Of a stretch of 64,000 nucleotides of DNA, positions 55,053 to 64,000 are shown piece after piece; the stretch's first letter is position 1, and each line of letters opens with the position of its first letter. The DNA comes from SZAS-103 sp038216155. Its GTDB lineage: Bacteria > Pseudomonadota > Gammaproteobacteria > Xanthomonadales > Xanthomonadaceae. The notes beneath the pieces were generated by a model that had not been told where the DNA came from, did no database searches, and saw only the letters and a program-made list of their open reading frames with translations. The stretch covers positions 4,801 through 68,800 of the forward strand of contig JBBQQH010000007.1 of NCBI GenBank assembly GCA_038216155.1, written 5' to 3'. Both the position numbers and the translations under genes were made by a program.

Positions 55053-57818
55053 TCAGGATTCGCCAGCCAGCCGATCGCGTTGCGAAATTAGCGCGGCAAG
55101 TTGGGTGTTCCAGTCGACCAGCCGCGTGCGCTCCTGATCGACCACCGCCGCCGGCGCATTGTTGACGAACGTCTCGCTCGCAAGCTTGCTCTCGCACTTG
55201 CGGATTTCGCCTTCGACGCGGATGAGTTCCTTGCCGATGCGTGTGCGTTCGGCACCGAGGTCGATCAGTCCCGCGAGTAGAATATGCAACTTCAGCTTGT
55301 CCAGCGGCAGCATTGCCGACGGCGGCGGCTCGGTATCGCCGATGAGCGCAATCGATTCGAGCCGTGCGAGAAATTTCAGGCTCGCTTGCTGCGCCATCAA
55401 TGGCGCGGCCTCGTCGGCTGATCCGCTGACCAGCAATGGAACGAGTTTCGACGGAGCGACATTCATCTGGCTTCGCAACGTGCGCACCTGCGAGATCGCG
55501 CTTTGCAGGAAAGCAATACTGCTGGCCGCTTTTGGATCACGCGGAAAATCTGTGTGTGAGGGATATGCCTGTGTGCTGATCGATTCACCCGTGATGCCGA
55601 GTTTCATGGCGACGCTTTGCCAGATTTCCTCGGTGACGAACGGAATCAGCGGATGCAGCGCGCGCAGCAACGCTTCGAGCACGAACAGCAGGGTGTGGCG
55701 CGTTGATTCGGCACTCGCATCGTTGGCCTGCAACGCCGGCTTGGTTAGCTCAAGAAACCAGTCGCAATACTGATTCCAGGTGAAGTCGTACAGCTCGTCG
55801 GATACCAGATCGAAACGGTACGCCGCGTAGTGGGCTTCGACGTTTTCCAGCGTCCGCGAGAAGGTGTGCAGGATCCAGCGCTCGGCATCGGTGGTCGGTT
55901 GCGGCGGGCCGCTAGCGGTAAAGTCTTCGCAATTCATCAGCACGAAGCGCGCGGCGTTCCACAATTTGTTGCAGAAATTCTTGTAGCCCTCGCAGCGGTT
56001 CAAGTCGAACTTGATGTCGCGGCCGTGCGTGGCCAGCGAGGCGAAAGTAAAGCGCAATGCGTCCGCGCCGAACGCGGGAATGCCATCGGGAAATTCCTTG
56101 CGCGTGGCTTTCTCGATCTTCGGCGCGTCGGTTGGTTTCATCAGACCAGTCGTGCGTTTGGCGACCAGATCCTCGAGCGCGATGCCATCGATCAGGTCAA
56201 TCGGGTCGAGCACGTTGCCCTTGGACTTCGACATCTTCTGCCCGTGCGAATCGCGCACCAGGCCGGTGATGTAGATCTCGCGAAACGGTACTTCGCCGGT
56301 GAAGTGATCGGTCATCATGATCATCCGGGCGACCCAGAAGAAAATGATATCGAAGCCGGTGACCAGTACGTTGCTCGGCACGTAGCGATCAAAGCCGCGC
56401 GCGGCCATCGCATCCTTGTCCGGCCAGCCCATTGTCGAGAACGGCCACAGCGCGGATGAGAACCAGGTTTCCAGGACGTCGTCGTCTTGGCGTAGCACAA
56501 CGTCCGCGGCGAGATTGTTTTTCGCACGCGTTTCGGTTTCGTCGCGACCGACGTAGATTTTGCCGGTCTCGTCGTACCACGCCGGAATGCGATGGCCCCA
56601 CCAGAGCTGGCGGCTGATGCACCAGTCCTGGATGTTTTCCATCCAGTGGCGATAGGTGTTGATCCAGTTAGGCGGTACGAATTTCACTGCGCCGGTTTCA
56701 ACGAGTTCCAAGCCGCGCGCGCCGAGAGTGTCCATCTGCACGAACCACTGGTCGGTGAGATAGGGCTCTATCGCAACACCGCTGCGGTCGCCGCGCGGGA
56801 CCTGAAGCTTGTGCTTCTTCGCCTCGACGAGCAGGCCGCCGGCTTCAAGGTCAGCGAGCACGGCTTTGCGCGCATCGTAGCGATCCAGCCCGCGATATTT
56901 TTCCGGACAGTTCGCGTCGATCGTTGCTTCGGGCGTAAAGATATTGATCGTGGGAAGTTCATGCCGTTGCCCGACGGCGTAATCATTGAAGTCGTGCGCA
57001 GGCGTCACCTTGACCACGCCGGTACCGAATTCGCGGTCCACGTAATCGTCGGCAATGATCGGGATGTCGCGCTCGCTCAGCGGCAATCGCACGGTCTTGC
57101 CGATCAGATGCGCGTAACGATCATCTTCTGGATGCACCATCACCGCGACGTCGCCGAGCATCGTTTCAGGCCGGGTGGTCGCTACCACCAACGACCCGCT
57201 GCCATCACTCAGCGGATAGGAAATCGACCACAGGAATCCGTCTTCCTCCTCACTGACCACTTCCAGATCCGAGATCGCGGTCTTCAGCACCGGATCCCAG
57301 TTCACTAGCCGCTGGCCGCGATAAATGAGCTTCTCTTCGTACAAGCGCACGAACGCTTCGACAACGGCCTGCGATGGCATCGGATCCATCGTGAATACTT
57401 CGCGCGACCAGTCGCCCGACGTACCCATGCGGCGCATCTGCCGGCCGATGGTGTCACCGGATTCCTGCTTCCACTCCCACACTTTTTCGATGAATGCTTC
57501 GCGACCCAGCGAGTCACGCGATTCGCCATTGCCCTGTGTCGCAAGATTGCGATTGACCACCATCTCTGTCGCGATGCCGGCATGGTCAGTGCCCATCTGC
57601 CACAGCGTGTCGAAGCCCTTCATGCGGTGATAGCGCACCAGTGCATCCATCAACGTGTGCTGGAACGCGTGGCCCATGTGCAAGGTGCCGGTGACGTTCG
57701 GCGGTGGCAGCAGGATCGTATACGGCGTGCCTTTGCCGCTGGGCTTGAAGCACCCGCTGGCCTCCCACTGTGCGTACAGGCGGGTTTCGAATGTCTGCGG
57801 TTCGTAGCTTTTGTCCAT
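55053..57818 (-). CDS. valS: Valyl-tRNA synthetase
   Basis: 921 residues. Class I synthetase with HIGH-like PPPNVTGTLHMGHAF, WKQESGDTIGRQMRRMG, the CP1 editing domain (TTRPETMLGDVAVMVHPED, GVVKVTPAHDFNDY), KMSKS in GQKMSKSKGNVLDP, an anticodon-binding domain and a C-terminal coiled-coil arm. ATG at 57818 (MDKSYEPQTFETRLY) is the usual N-terminus; a longer lysine-rich frame to 57896 reads into a REP element and is rejected. Downstream of holC. Confidence 0.96.
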   Translation of the reverse strand: MDKSYEPQTFETRLYAQWEASGCFKPSGKGTPYTILLPPPNVTGTLHMGHAFQHTLMDALVRYHRMKGFDTLWQMGTDHAGIATEMVVNRNLATQGNGESRDSLGREAFIEKVWEWKQESGDTIGRQMRRMGTSGDWSREVFTMDPMPSQAVVEAFVRLYEEKLIYRGQRLVNWDPVLKTAISDLEVVSEEEDGFLWSISYPLSDGSGSLVVATTRPETMLGDVAVMVHPEDDRYAHLIGKTVRLPLSERDIPIIADDYVDREFGTGVVKVTPAHDFNDYAVGQRHELPTINIFTPEATIDANCPEKYRGLDRYDARKAVLADLEAGGLLVEAKKHKLQVPRGDRSGVAIEPYLTDQWFVQMDTLGARGLELVETGAVKFVPPNWINTYRHWMENIQDWCISRQLWWGHRIPAWYDETGKIYVGRDETETRAKNNLAADVVLRQDDDVLETWFSSALWPFSTMGWPDKDAMAARGFDRYVPSNVLVTGFDIIFFWVARMIMMTDHFTGEVPFREIYITGLVRDSHGQKMSKSKGNVLDPIDLIDGIALEDLVAKRTTGLMKPTDAPKIEKATRKEFPDGIPAFGADALRFTFASLATHGRDIKFDLNRCEGYKNFCNKLWNAARFVLMNCEDFTASGPPQPTTDAERWILHTFSRTLENVEAHYAAYRFDLVSDELYDFTWNQYCDWFLELTKPALQANDASAESTRHTLLFVLEALLRALHPLIPFVTEEIWQSVAMKLGITGESISTQAYPSHTDFPRDPKAASSIAFLQSAISQVRTLRSQMNVAPSKLVPLLVSGSADEAAPLMAQQASLKFLARLESIALIGDTEPPPSAMLPLDKLKLHILLAGLIDLGAERTRIGKELIRVEGEIRKCESKLASETFVNNAPAAVVDQERTRLVDWNTQLAALISQRDRLAGES

Positions 57819-57891
57819 GGTTGTCACAACACCTTGTTCTTTAGTTCGCTTCAGCTTCGTTTGCTTAGTGTTGCTTGCTTTCGATTTTGAC

Positions 57892-57991
57892 GTCATCCCG
57901 GCGAACGCCGGGACCCATGTTGATGTTTGCTGTAGCGCTTGAGATAGATGTAATAGAGATCCGAATGGTTCCCGGCGTTCGCCGGGATGAC
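57892..57991. repeat. Inverted pair of REP-like palindromes
   Basis: GTCATCCCGGCGAACGCCGGGAC at 57892-57914 and its inverse complement at 57968-57991; each arm is itself palindromic (CCCGGCG...CGCCGGG). The pair, 53 bases apart, is a BIME-like unit between valS and holC. A partial CATCCCGGCG also occurs near 62653. Confidence 0.85.
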
Positions 57992-58041
57992 GAGCTGATG
58001 ATTGTGTCTACTGACAATTCACCACCATCATGATCAATGCC

Positions 58042-58470
58042 TCACATTTGATGTGCCTTTACCTCGAAATCGCGCGCCTTGTAGTGCTTCCAGCGTTGCC
58101 GCAATGGTTCGCGCGCCGATTCATCTGATGGAACCACTTCCAGTACGCGATCGCATGCAAGGGTCACTGCTTCGTCGCGCAGGTTGATCACCATGCTGCG
58201 GCCGGGAAGGTCCAACTCCGGCGTCGCTATCAATACGGGAACATCGACATCGTCGGCTGAATCGCCAGCAGAAATCTGATGCGGGATAAACGCATCCGGA
58301 TCAAACGCCCACAACGCATCGTCGATCGCCTCCGCCTGCGCCACATCGCGCGCGAGGATCAGCGCCGGCGAACCCGAATCAAATGCCTTGCGCGCCAGCT
58401 CGCAGACCAGCAGCAGCGGATCAGCGCGAAAGCGCGGTTTGGTGATCAGATAGAAGTCGGCGCGGGGCAT
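58042..58470 (-). CDS. holC: DNA polymerase III chi subunit
   Basis: 142 residues. Chi contacts psi and SSB in the clamp-loader complex. Visible: MPRADFYLITKPRFRADPLLLVCELARKAFDSG and LWAFDPDAFIPHQ, DVPVLIATPELDLPGRSMVINL, then the C-terminal VLEVVPSDESAREPLRQRWKHYKARDFEV with the RxRWxxYKARGxxV-type end. ATG at 58470 is preferred to a longer frame. The order pepA-holC-valS is conserved in gammaproteobacteria. Confidence 0.92.
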   Translation of the reverse strand: MPRADFYLITKPRFRADPLLLVCELARKAFDSGSPALILARDVAQAEAIDDALWAFDPDAFIPHQISAGDSADDVDVPVLIATPELDLPGRSMVINLRDEAVTLACDRVLEVVPSDESAREPLRQRWKHYKARDFEVKAHQM

Positions 58471-58597
58471 TGTTGAGTCGTGAGTTGTGAATCGGGAATG
58501 GTTCCGGCGTGCAACGACCGTGCAGCGAATCGGTCGCGCCATTCATTGATAGCCATCGTCAGCGAGACAGCGAGTGACGACTTCACCGATTCACCTA

Positions 58598-60070
58598 TCA
58601 CGCGACCCTGTCCATCAACCACTGGCACAACAGCCCGACGGGACGCCCATTCGCGATGCCCTTGCGGCCTTCGCCCGAAGAGGTGCCCGCGATATCCAGG
58701 TGCGCCCAGCGCTGGCCTTCAGTGAAGCGCGACAGGAAGCAACCCGCTGTGATCGCGCCGGCGTACTTGCCGCCGATATTGGCGACGTCGGCAAACGCGC
58801 TATCCAGCAGCGACTGATAGTCATCCCACAACGGCAGCCGCCAGGCGCGATCGTGGACCTGGTTGCCGGCGGCGACCAGCTCGTCGGCGAGATCGTCGTG
58901 CTTGCTCATCAGTCCGGTCGCCACCTTGCCCAGCGCGACCACGCATGCGCCGGTCAGCGTGGCCACATCGACGAGTGCTTGAGGTTCGAAGCGCTGCGCG
59001 TAGGTGAGTGCATCGCACAGGACCAGCCGGCCTTCGGCGTCGGTGTTGAGCACTTCGATGGTCTTGCCCGACATCGAGGTGAGCACATCGCTCGGGCGAT
59101 AGGCATCGTCGCCGGTCATGTTTTCGACCGCCGGCACCACCACTACCAGATTCAACGCGAGATCCATCTTCGCGGCGGCGACCAAGGTGCCGATCACGGT
59201 CGCGGCGCCCAGCATGTCGAACTTCATCTCCTCGATGCCACCCTGTACCTTCAGGTTGAGGCCCCCCGAATCGAAGGTGATGCCCTTGCCGACCAGCACG
59301 AAGGGTTTGGCATCGCCGCCGCCGTCGTACTTGAGCACCACCAGCCGCGACGGATTGGCCGAACCGCGACCGACCGCGAGCAGCGAGCCCATGCCAAGCT
59401 TTTCCATGTCCTCAGGCTCGAGCACTTCGCAGCTGACCTTGGCGTGCTCGCCGGCGATGCGGCGGCCTTCGTCGGCCAGGTAACCGGGGTTGCAGATGTT
59501 CGGCGGCAGGTTGCCCAGTTCGCGCGTGCAGGCGATGCCGGAGGCGATTGCGATGCCTTGATCCAGCGCTTTCTGCTGCGCGGCATCACCCAGCAGGGAA
59601 ATGCGCTGCAGACCCGTGTCCGGCTTCTTGCTGATGTTTTGGGTGTAGGCGTAAGCGGCCTGGTCGGCGGCGATCGCTGCCTGGCGAATGTTCCAGTCGG
59701 CATCCCGATCTGGAACGTCCAGTTCGGTCAGCGTGAACAAGGCGTGCGACACCGGGCCGGTCTTGAGAGCACGCACCGCGTCGCTGATCGCGCGCTGGTA
59801 GGCCGGTACGCCGAATTTGTCTTTTTCGCCCAGACCGACCAGCAATACGCGCGGCGCGCTGGTGCCGGCAACGTCCAGAAGCATCGCAGTACGCCCGGGC
59901 TTGCCGGCGATATCGCCGCGATCGACCAGCGACTTGATTCGACCGTCGGCAGCGCTGTCGATGGAGGCGGTGGAGGCAGTCAGGCTGCCATCGGCATACA
60001 CGCCAAGCACCAGGCAATCAAAGGCGGCGCTGGCGAGATCGGGACGGTTCAGCTCGAATTGCAGAGTCAT
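58598..60070 (-). CDS. pepA: Leucyl aminopeptidase
   Basis: 490 residues, cytosolic hexameric M17 metallopeptidase that in Escherichia coli also binds DNA in Xer recombination and carAB regulation. Motifs: NLPPNICNPGYLADEG, FVLVGKGITFDSGGLNLK (metal Lys/Asp), the NTDAEGRLVLCDALTYA active loop, and GWAHLDIAGT. ATG at 60070 (MTLQFELN) was chosen over an upstream frame; the C-terminal end is complete. Upstream 264 bases to lptF hold the divergent promoters. Confidence 0.95.
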   Translation of the reverse strand: MTLQFELNRPDLASAAFDCLVLGVYADGSLTASTASIDSAADGRIKSLVDRGDIAGKPGRTAMLLDVAGTSAPRVLLVGLGEKDKFGVPAYQRAISDAVRALKTGPVSHALFTLTELDVPDRDADWNIRQAAIAADQAAYAYTQNISKKPDTGLQRISLLGDAAQQKALDQGIAIASGIACTRELGNLPPNICNPGYLADEGRRIAGEHAKVSCEVLEPEDMEKLGMGSLLAVGRGSANPSRLVVLKYDGGGDAKPFVLVGKGITFDSGGLNLKVQGGIEEMKFDMLGAATVIGTLVAAAKMDLALNLVVVVPAVENMTGDDAYRPSDVLTSMSGKTIEVLNTDAEGRLVLCDALTYAQRFEPQALVDVATLTGACVVALGKVATGLMSKHDDLADELVAAGNQVHDRAWRLPLWDDYQSLLDSAFADVANIGGKYAGAITAGCFLSRFTEGQRWAHLDIAGTSSGEGRKGIANGRPVGLLCQWLMDRVA

Positions 60071-60334
60071 CAATAAAGTCCTTGGCAGGAAAAACGTAGA
60101 ATGGCCGGCGCGCGGCGCAGAGGTTGGCGTCGCGCGATGCACAAACCGGGTGGTGGACGCAGGCCGGAACATGCGTGTTCCAGCGCTTCCCGCCGCATGC
60201 AACGCGGCCCGGCGAGCCGGTCGGGATGGCGTCGATTATAGACTGAGCCTCCAACATCGGTTTCGCGCGCCCAGACGCGGCAGCAGTTTCACCCGCCGCA
60301 CCCTTCATGACACACACGACAGCGGAAACCCAGT

Positions 60335-61459
60335 TTGCTGACCATTGATCGCTATCTGCTGCGCGAATTTGCGATGACGGTTGGCGCAGCCACGGTGGTG
60401 CTGCTGTTCGTCGCCTTCAGCGGCGTGATCGTCGACTTGCTCGGGGAAATCGCGCATGGAAAGATTCCGGCGCCATTGTTGATCTCGCAGCTCGGCCTGC
60501 GCTCAGTGCGCTCATTGCCGCTTGTGCTGCCGCTGGCGTTGTTCCTTGGCTTGATGCTGTGCATCGTGAGGCTGTATCGCGACAGCGAAATGGCGGTGCT
60601 TGCCTCGTTCGGTCGCGGCCCGCGCGCCGCGCTGCGGCCGCTGCTGCTGGTGACGTTGCCGGCAGTCTTCCTGATTGCGATGAGTTCGCTGTGGGCGGGT
60701 CCGTGGGCTGAACGCACGGCACGCGGGATGATCGCCACGGCGAATCGTTCGCTGCTGGTGGCTGGCCTGGAAGCCGGCCGGTTTCGCGAGCTGCCGGGTG
60801 GGCAAGGCGTCCTTTATGTCGCCGGCTTGAGTCCGGACGGCAGCCAGATGAACTCGGTGTTCGTGCAGTCGGAAAAAAAAGGCAAGCTCGACATCGTGAC
60901 CGCCAAACGCGGCGAACTGTTTTTTGACGGCAGCGGCGCGCGCTACTTGCGACTGACCGATGGCATGCGGGTGGAGGGCACGCCCGGTCAGCGCAACTAC
61001 CGTTTGATGCGCTATCGGCGCAACGACATTCGCCTGCCCGAACAACTCGCCGCCAACACCGTGCAGGATGCCACCACCGCCACCAGTGCCGCATTGCTGC
61101 TCGATCGCAAGCCCAACGCGGTGGCCGAAATCCATTGGCGGCTGGCCGCGCCGATCGCCGCATTCCTGCTTGCCCTGTTTGCGCTGCCGCTGGGCCGCTC
61201 CGAACCGCGCCAGCCGCGCTACGGGCGGATCCTGGTGGCGCTGCTGGTGTACATGAATTACATGGCACTGATGCTGGTCGGCCGCGGCCTGCTGGGCAAT
61301 CTGAAGATTCCCGGATGGCTGGGCCTGTGGTGGCTGCATCTGCCGGTGCTGGCGCTGGCGCTGTGGCTACTGCTGCGCGATGGCCGCATGCGCGAATCAG
61401 GATCGACTTACCCGCGCGCAAGACCGCCCGAAAGACCGCCTGTCGAGGGCGCGCGATGA
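60335..61459 (+). CDS. lptF: LPS export permease LptF
   Basis: 374 residues with six TM helices around a periplasmic jellyroll domain. LptF is half of the LptB2FG transporter that extracts LPS from the inner membrane. Start LTIDRYLLREFAMTVGAATV is typical; TTG at 60335 follows AGCGGAAACC. The jellyroll lies at residues of about 130-260 (LYVAGLSPDGSQMNSVFVQSEKKGKL) and TM4-6 follow EIHWRLAAPIAAFLLALFALPLGRSEPRQPRYG. C-terminus is Pro/Arg-rich. Overlaps lptG by ATGA. Confidence 0.94.
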   Translation: MLTIDRYLLREFAMTVGAATVVLLFVAFSGVIVDLLGEIAHGKIPAPLLISQLGLRSVRSLPLVLPLALFLGLMLCIVRLYRDSEMAVLASFGRGPRAALRPLLLVTLPAVFLIAMSSLWAGPWAERTARGMIATANRSLLVAGLEAGRFRELPGGQGVLYVAGLSPDGSQMNSVFVQSEKKGKLDIVTAKRGELFFDGSGARYLRLTDGMRVEGTPGQRNYRLMRYRRNDIRLPEQLAANTVQDATTATSAALLLDRKPNAVAEIHWRLAAPIAAFLLALFALPLGRSEPRQPRYGRILVALLVYMNYMALMLVGRGLLGNLKIPGWLGLWWLHLPVLALALWLLLRDGRMRESGSTYPRARPPERPPVEGAR

Positions 61460-62553
61460 GATTGCGTCCGAAGCTGCACGACTGGCTGGTGCTGCGCGCG
61501 GTGCTGAGTTCGCTGGCGCTGACCTGGGCGGTGTTGCTGATTTTCGATCTGGTGATCGCGTTTGCGGACCAGCTCGATTCACTGGGGCAGAGCGGCTACA
61601 GCACCGGCCACGTGCTGCTGTATGTGCTGGCCACGATTCCGCGCCGCGCCTACACCGACTTCCCCACCGCCGCGCTGATCGGCAGCCTGCTCGGGTTGGG
61701 TTCGCTGGCGGCCACGTCCGAACTCACCGCACTGCGCGCAATAGGCCTGTCGCGCTGGCGCATTTGCCTGGGCGCGTTGATCGGGATTGCAGCTGTGACC
61801 GCAGTGATGGTGATTGATGCCGAAACGCTTGGCCCGCTGGGCGAGGCGACCGCCGAGTCGATCGCGATCTCCGGCAAGTCCAGCAATATCACGGTGGCCA
61901 GGGGGTCGGGATTGTGGGCGCGCGACGGCGAGGTCTACATCAATGCGCGAAGCGGCGTGCAGAAAATCAAACATGGCGAGCGCGTGATTGAGCTTGCCAA
62001 TCTGCGCTTGTACCAGTTCGGTGGAAACGGCATCCTGGTGCGGCTGACCCAGGCCAAGCGCGCCGAGAATCATGGCGGTGACTGGACCCTGTTTGATGTA
62101 ACCCATACCCAGTTCGGCGAACGCTCGGCGAAGGTTGATGCGGTTGCCAGCGAGCCGTGGAATTCGAAATTGCGGCCCGAAGTGCTGGTGGCGGGCATTA
62201 GCGCGCCGCGCTACCAGACCGCTGCGGTGCTGGCGGACAACATCGACTATATGCGCCGCAACGGCGTGGATTCGTTCGACTACCAAAGCGCGTACTGGGC
62301 ACGCTGGTTCTACCCGCTCAACGTACTGGCGTTGTGCCTGGCGGCACTGCCGTTCGCGTTCGGCCAGTTGCGCAGCGGCGGCTTCGGCAAGCGCCTGTTC
62401 CTTGGCATCGTGTTCGGCCTGGTGTACCTGCTGATGCAGCAATTGATGACCAAACTCGCTGACATCTACCGCTTCGATGTCTGGATGGCGCACGCCGCGC
62501 CTCCCATCCTGGTGCTGCTGGCGTCACGGTTGTATTTCCGACGACGGGTCTAG
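61456..62553 (+). CDS. lptG: LPS export permease LptG
   Basis: 365 residues, partner of LptF. The pattern LHDWLVLRAVLSSLALTWAVLLIFDLVIAFADQLDSLG, YTDFPTAALIGSLLGLGSLAATSELTALRAIGLSRW, a jellyroll domain (GLWARDGEVYINARSGVQ), and terminal PLNVLALCLAALPFAFGQLRSGGFGKRLFLGIVFGLVYLLMQQLMTKLADIY define LptG. ATG at 61456 couples it to lptF. Together with Wzm/Wzt and the glycosyltransferases these serve LPS biogenesis. Confidence 0.94.
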   Translation: MRLRPKLHDWLVLRAVLSSLALTWAVLLIFDLVIAFADQLDSLGQSGYSTGHVLLYVLATIPRRAYTDFPTAALIGSLLGLGSLAATSELTALRAIGLSRWRICLGALIGIAAVTAVMVIDAETLGPLGEATAESIAISGKSSNITVARGSGLWARDGEVYINARSGVQKIKHGERVIELANLRLYQFGGNGILVRLTQAKRAENHGGDWTLFDVTHTQFGERSAKVDAVASEPWNSKLRPEVLVAGISAPRYQTAAVLADNIDYMRRNGVDSFDYQSAYWARWFYPLNVLALCLAALPFAFGQLRSGGFGKRLFLGIVFGLVYLLMQQLMTKLADIYRFDVWMAHAAPPILVLLASRLYFRRRV

Positions 62554-62604
62554 CAAATCCATCGATTCTTCTGTTGGATGATTGATTCGCCAGGAACAGT
62601 CAAT

Positions 62605-62636
62605 CCGTTCGTGGTGAGCCCGTCGAACCATGAACG
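62605..62636. repeat. REP-like palindrome after lptG
   Basis: CCGTTCGTGGTGAGCCCGTC then GAACCATGAACGG, a hairpin of the same family as 38118-38318, one mismatch in the stem. It lies between convergent lptG and the RDD gene and may double as an attenuator or terminator. Confidence 0.8.
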
Positions 62637-62725
62637 GCAATCGCCAGCGAGCTGTCATCCCGGCGCAAGCCGAAGCGCTTTACGACAGCGAAGCTGGTAA
62701 ATCCATCGTGATTCGCGCTTTTGGT

Positions 62726-63244
62726 CTATGGCTCGGGACTTTCCGCCGCAGTCGCATCGACTGGCTCGGACTTCCCGCTCATCGGTCCCACTGCATCCAG
62801 CCGCACAAACCGCGTATCCGCCGCAAAGTCGTACACCGCGCGACGCTGGCTGTCGAACAGGCACGACAGCAGCCCGAGCCCCAGCGTCAGCGTCGCCACG
62901 CCATAGCGAATGCACAGCGCACCCCACGACGCCTGCCGTCCGTCGGCAGCCAGCACCTTCAGTCGCCACGGACGCATGCCGATGGTCTGCCCGCCGCGCC
63001 GCCAGGACACGACCACGTACACGCCGGTCAGCAACCACAGCACGACCAGTTCGAGCCAGGCCATGAGGCTGCCGGGTCGCACCGGCACTTCGTTCCGAAG
63101 CAGATAGATGACCAAGCTTGTGCAAAACCAGATCGCCAGCAGCGGAAAAAAATCGTAGGCCAAAGCCAAAGTCCGCCAGCCTGGGCCAGCCGGGTGCGCC
63201 GTCGCTGGATTGGCCGGAGGCAGCGTTACGTTAATAATTTTCAT
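62726..63244 (-). CDS. RDD-family membrane protein
   Basis: 172 residues with three or four hydrophobic helices. RDD motif features: WRTLALAYDFFPLLAIWF (the conserved RxxA..D), then IGMRPWRLKVLAADGRQASWGALCIRYGVATLTLGLGLLSCLFDSQRRAVYDFAADTRFV, with the DxxxxRxxxYD region. Function of the family is unknown, some members act as Na+/H+ antiporters. ATG at 63244 with a GTG at 63250 as alternative. Confidence 0.88.
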   Translation of the reverse strand: MKIINVTLPPANPATAHPAGPGWRTLALAYDFFPLLAIWFCTSLVIYLLRNEVPVRPGSLMAWLELVVLWLLTGVYVVVSWRRGGQTIGMRPWRLKVLAADGRQASWGALCIRYGVATLTLGLGLLSCLFDSQRRAVYDFAADTRFVRLDAVGPMSGKSEPVDATAAESPEP

Positions 63245-63280
63245 CGCCACACAGTTCCATTTATAAACACCATCTAGATT

Positions 63281-63763
63281 TTATCGATGTAAACTTCGGG
63301 CATTTACCAAAGATTCTTTGGAGACGCGAACAACATTAAATTCGTAATTATGATAACGGGTGAGCATCGTGCCTCCGCTGACCGATATACAAACGTTTTG
63401 AGGATGATTGATTAAATTAAATTTCTTGTAAGTGGTTTGCCCGGAGCGTGAACGCAATGCAGAGGGTACTTCCCAGTCGGCGTCAAAGGAGTCAACTAGA
63501 ACAACATCGTATATAAATCTTCCAGTGAGACTTTCAGCAGGATTCGATCCACTTTTTGACGCGCCAATTTGATCGGTGACTGCTAGCCCGTTTTGATACA
63601 AATTCATACCAAGCATCACGGCGTTTTCTGGCTGGTCACAAAAATACGATTTGGCGAAAACCGAATAGTCGTTTTTGTTTATGTAGCCCAGAAGATCAAA
63701 AGGCGCTATCACACTTACAACAAAGAAACCTCCGGAGTGCTCGTTAAGTCTCGGTAGCGCCAT
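63281..63763 (-). CDS. AT-rich hypothetical protein, possibly truncated by the adjacent IS
   Basis: 160 residues from the ATG at 63763, or 176 from GTG at 63811 directly beside the transposase stop. No family recognised: MALPRLNEHSGGFFVVSVIAPFDLLGYINKND, GGTMLTRYHNYEFNVVRVSKES. Composition is far more AT-rich (Asn, Lys, Tyr, Phe rich) than the housekeeping genes, so it is foreign. The frame stays open to the IS boundary, so the real 5' end may have been cut by the insertion. Not homologous by eye to anything else in the window. Confidence 0.55.
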   Translation of the reverse strand: MALPRLNEHSGGFFVVSVIAPFDLLGYINKNDYSVFAKSYFCDQPENAVMLGMNLYQNGLAVTDQIGASKSGSNPAESLTGRFIYDVVLVDSFDADWEVPSALRSRSGQTTYKKFNLINHPQNVCISVSGGTMLTRYHNYEFNVVRVSKESLVNARSLHR

Positions 63764-63811
63764 ATGGTCTCTTACGGTGGACGCGATGTGGGCTTTATCG
63801 ACCCAGATCAC

Positions 63812-64000
63812 CTAGTTGTCTAGTCCCGTCTGATTCTTTGGCTTTCGGATAAATAGTTCCGGTCGCTTGGTGCACCAGGCTCGAATGGCTTGCAGGGGCG
63901 TGATATTGCCCAGCGCACGCTGCGGCAGGTGTTGGTTGTAGAGGGTTTCGTACCGCTGCAATGTCGTTTGCAGATCCTCGCGTGAGCGGAAGCGGGTCGT
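63812..64000 (-). mobile_element. 3' end of an IS481-type transposase gene, truncated at window edge
   Basis: From the window end the minus strand reads without interruption TTRFRSREDLQTTLQRYETL, then YNQHLPQRALGNITPLQAIRAWC and KRPELFIRKPKNQTGLDN with a stop at 63812-63814. This is the C-terminus of an rve-domain transposase of the IS481 group (the YNxxxPQ-AL-xxTPxQA pattern). The rest of the element is outside the window; terminal repeats cannot be seen here. Confidence 0.85.

Noticed and set aside
57818..57896. Longer N-terminus of ValS with a Lys-rich leader
   Set aside because: The extra codons read through the start of a REP palindrome; the internal ATG at 57818 matches the usual ValS N-terminus.

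Overview
The window looks like chromosome of a Xanthomonadales (Lysobacterales) gammaproteobacterium. It is GC-rich and carries hallmark neighbourhoods of that order: trpC next to a Clp-type CRP regulator and speD; coq7, rplM and rpsI; FAH/maiA; a cystathionine beta-synthase/metB pair; and an LPS locus bounded by metB and etfA, as known from Xanthomonas. Genus cannot be fixed from sequence reading alone.

Layout. 1-4.2 kb: tail of an ABM-domain gene, trpC, a repeat-flanked orphan gene with a HEPN-like RNxxxH motif, a decayed GNAT acetyltransferase, and divergent clp/speD. 4.4-14.5 kb: secreted M13 peptidase, coq7-glcF, rplM-rpsI, tRNA-Gln(CTG), FAH-family hydrolase and maiA, pilU, then a DUF4398-like/OmpA-like envelope pair. 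14.9-19.3 kb: YdcH-like protein, cystathionine beta-synthase, an acyltransferase, metB. 19.4-30.9 kb: variable O-antigen/LPS region. It has Wzm/Wzt, a sulfotransferase fused to a long coiled coil, glycosyltransferases (one ending at an A8 tract with an open continuation in the next frame), a lipoprotein sharing a module with one of them, a GT-C-like membrane protein, a GtrB-like GT2, a methyltransferase, an EmrE-like flippase and GtrA. 31-37 kb: acetoacetyl-CoA synthetase, DUF898/M48 pair, etfBA.

37.2-42.3 kb: ATP-grasp protein, a second repeat-flanked orphan gene with the same A-gene-B architecture as the first, a HigBA-like module whose toxin has an in-frame stop, and ETF-ubiquinone oxidoreductase. 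42.5-49.9 kb: amidase, a four-gene MCE lipid-transport operon, an EamA transporter, a ThrE-like exporter and an H-NS-like protein. 50.5-62.6 kb: housekeeping genes proS, two DUF4124 proteins, pssA-holD-like-rimI, then pepA-holC-valS, and lptF-lptG. 62.7-64 kb: RDD protein, an AT-rich unknown gene and the 3' end of an IS481-type transposase, marking accessory DNA.

The most interesting material is the LPS locus, where a sulfotransferase-coiled-coil protein beside Wzt resembles the architecture of WbdD-type chain-length rulers with a different capping chemistry, and the two orphan-gene cassettes bounded by the same pair of high-copy-looking repeats.
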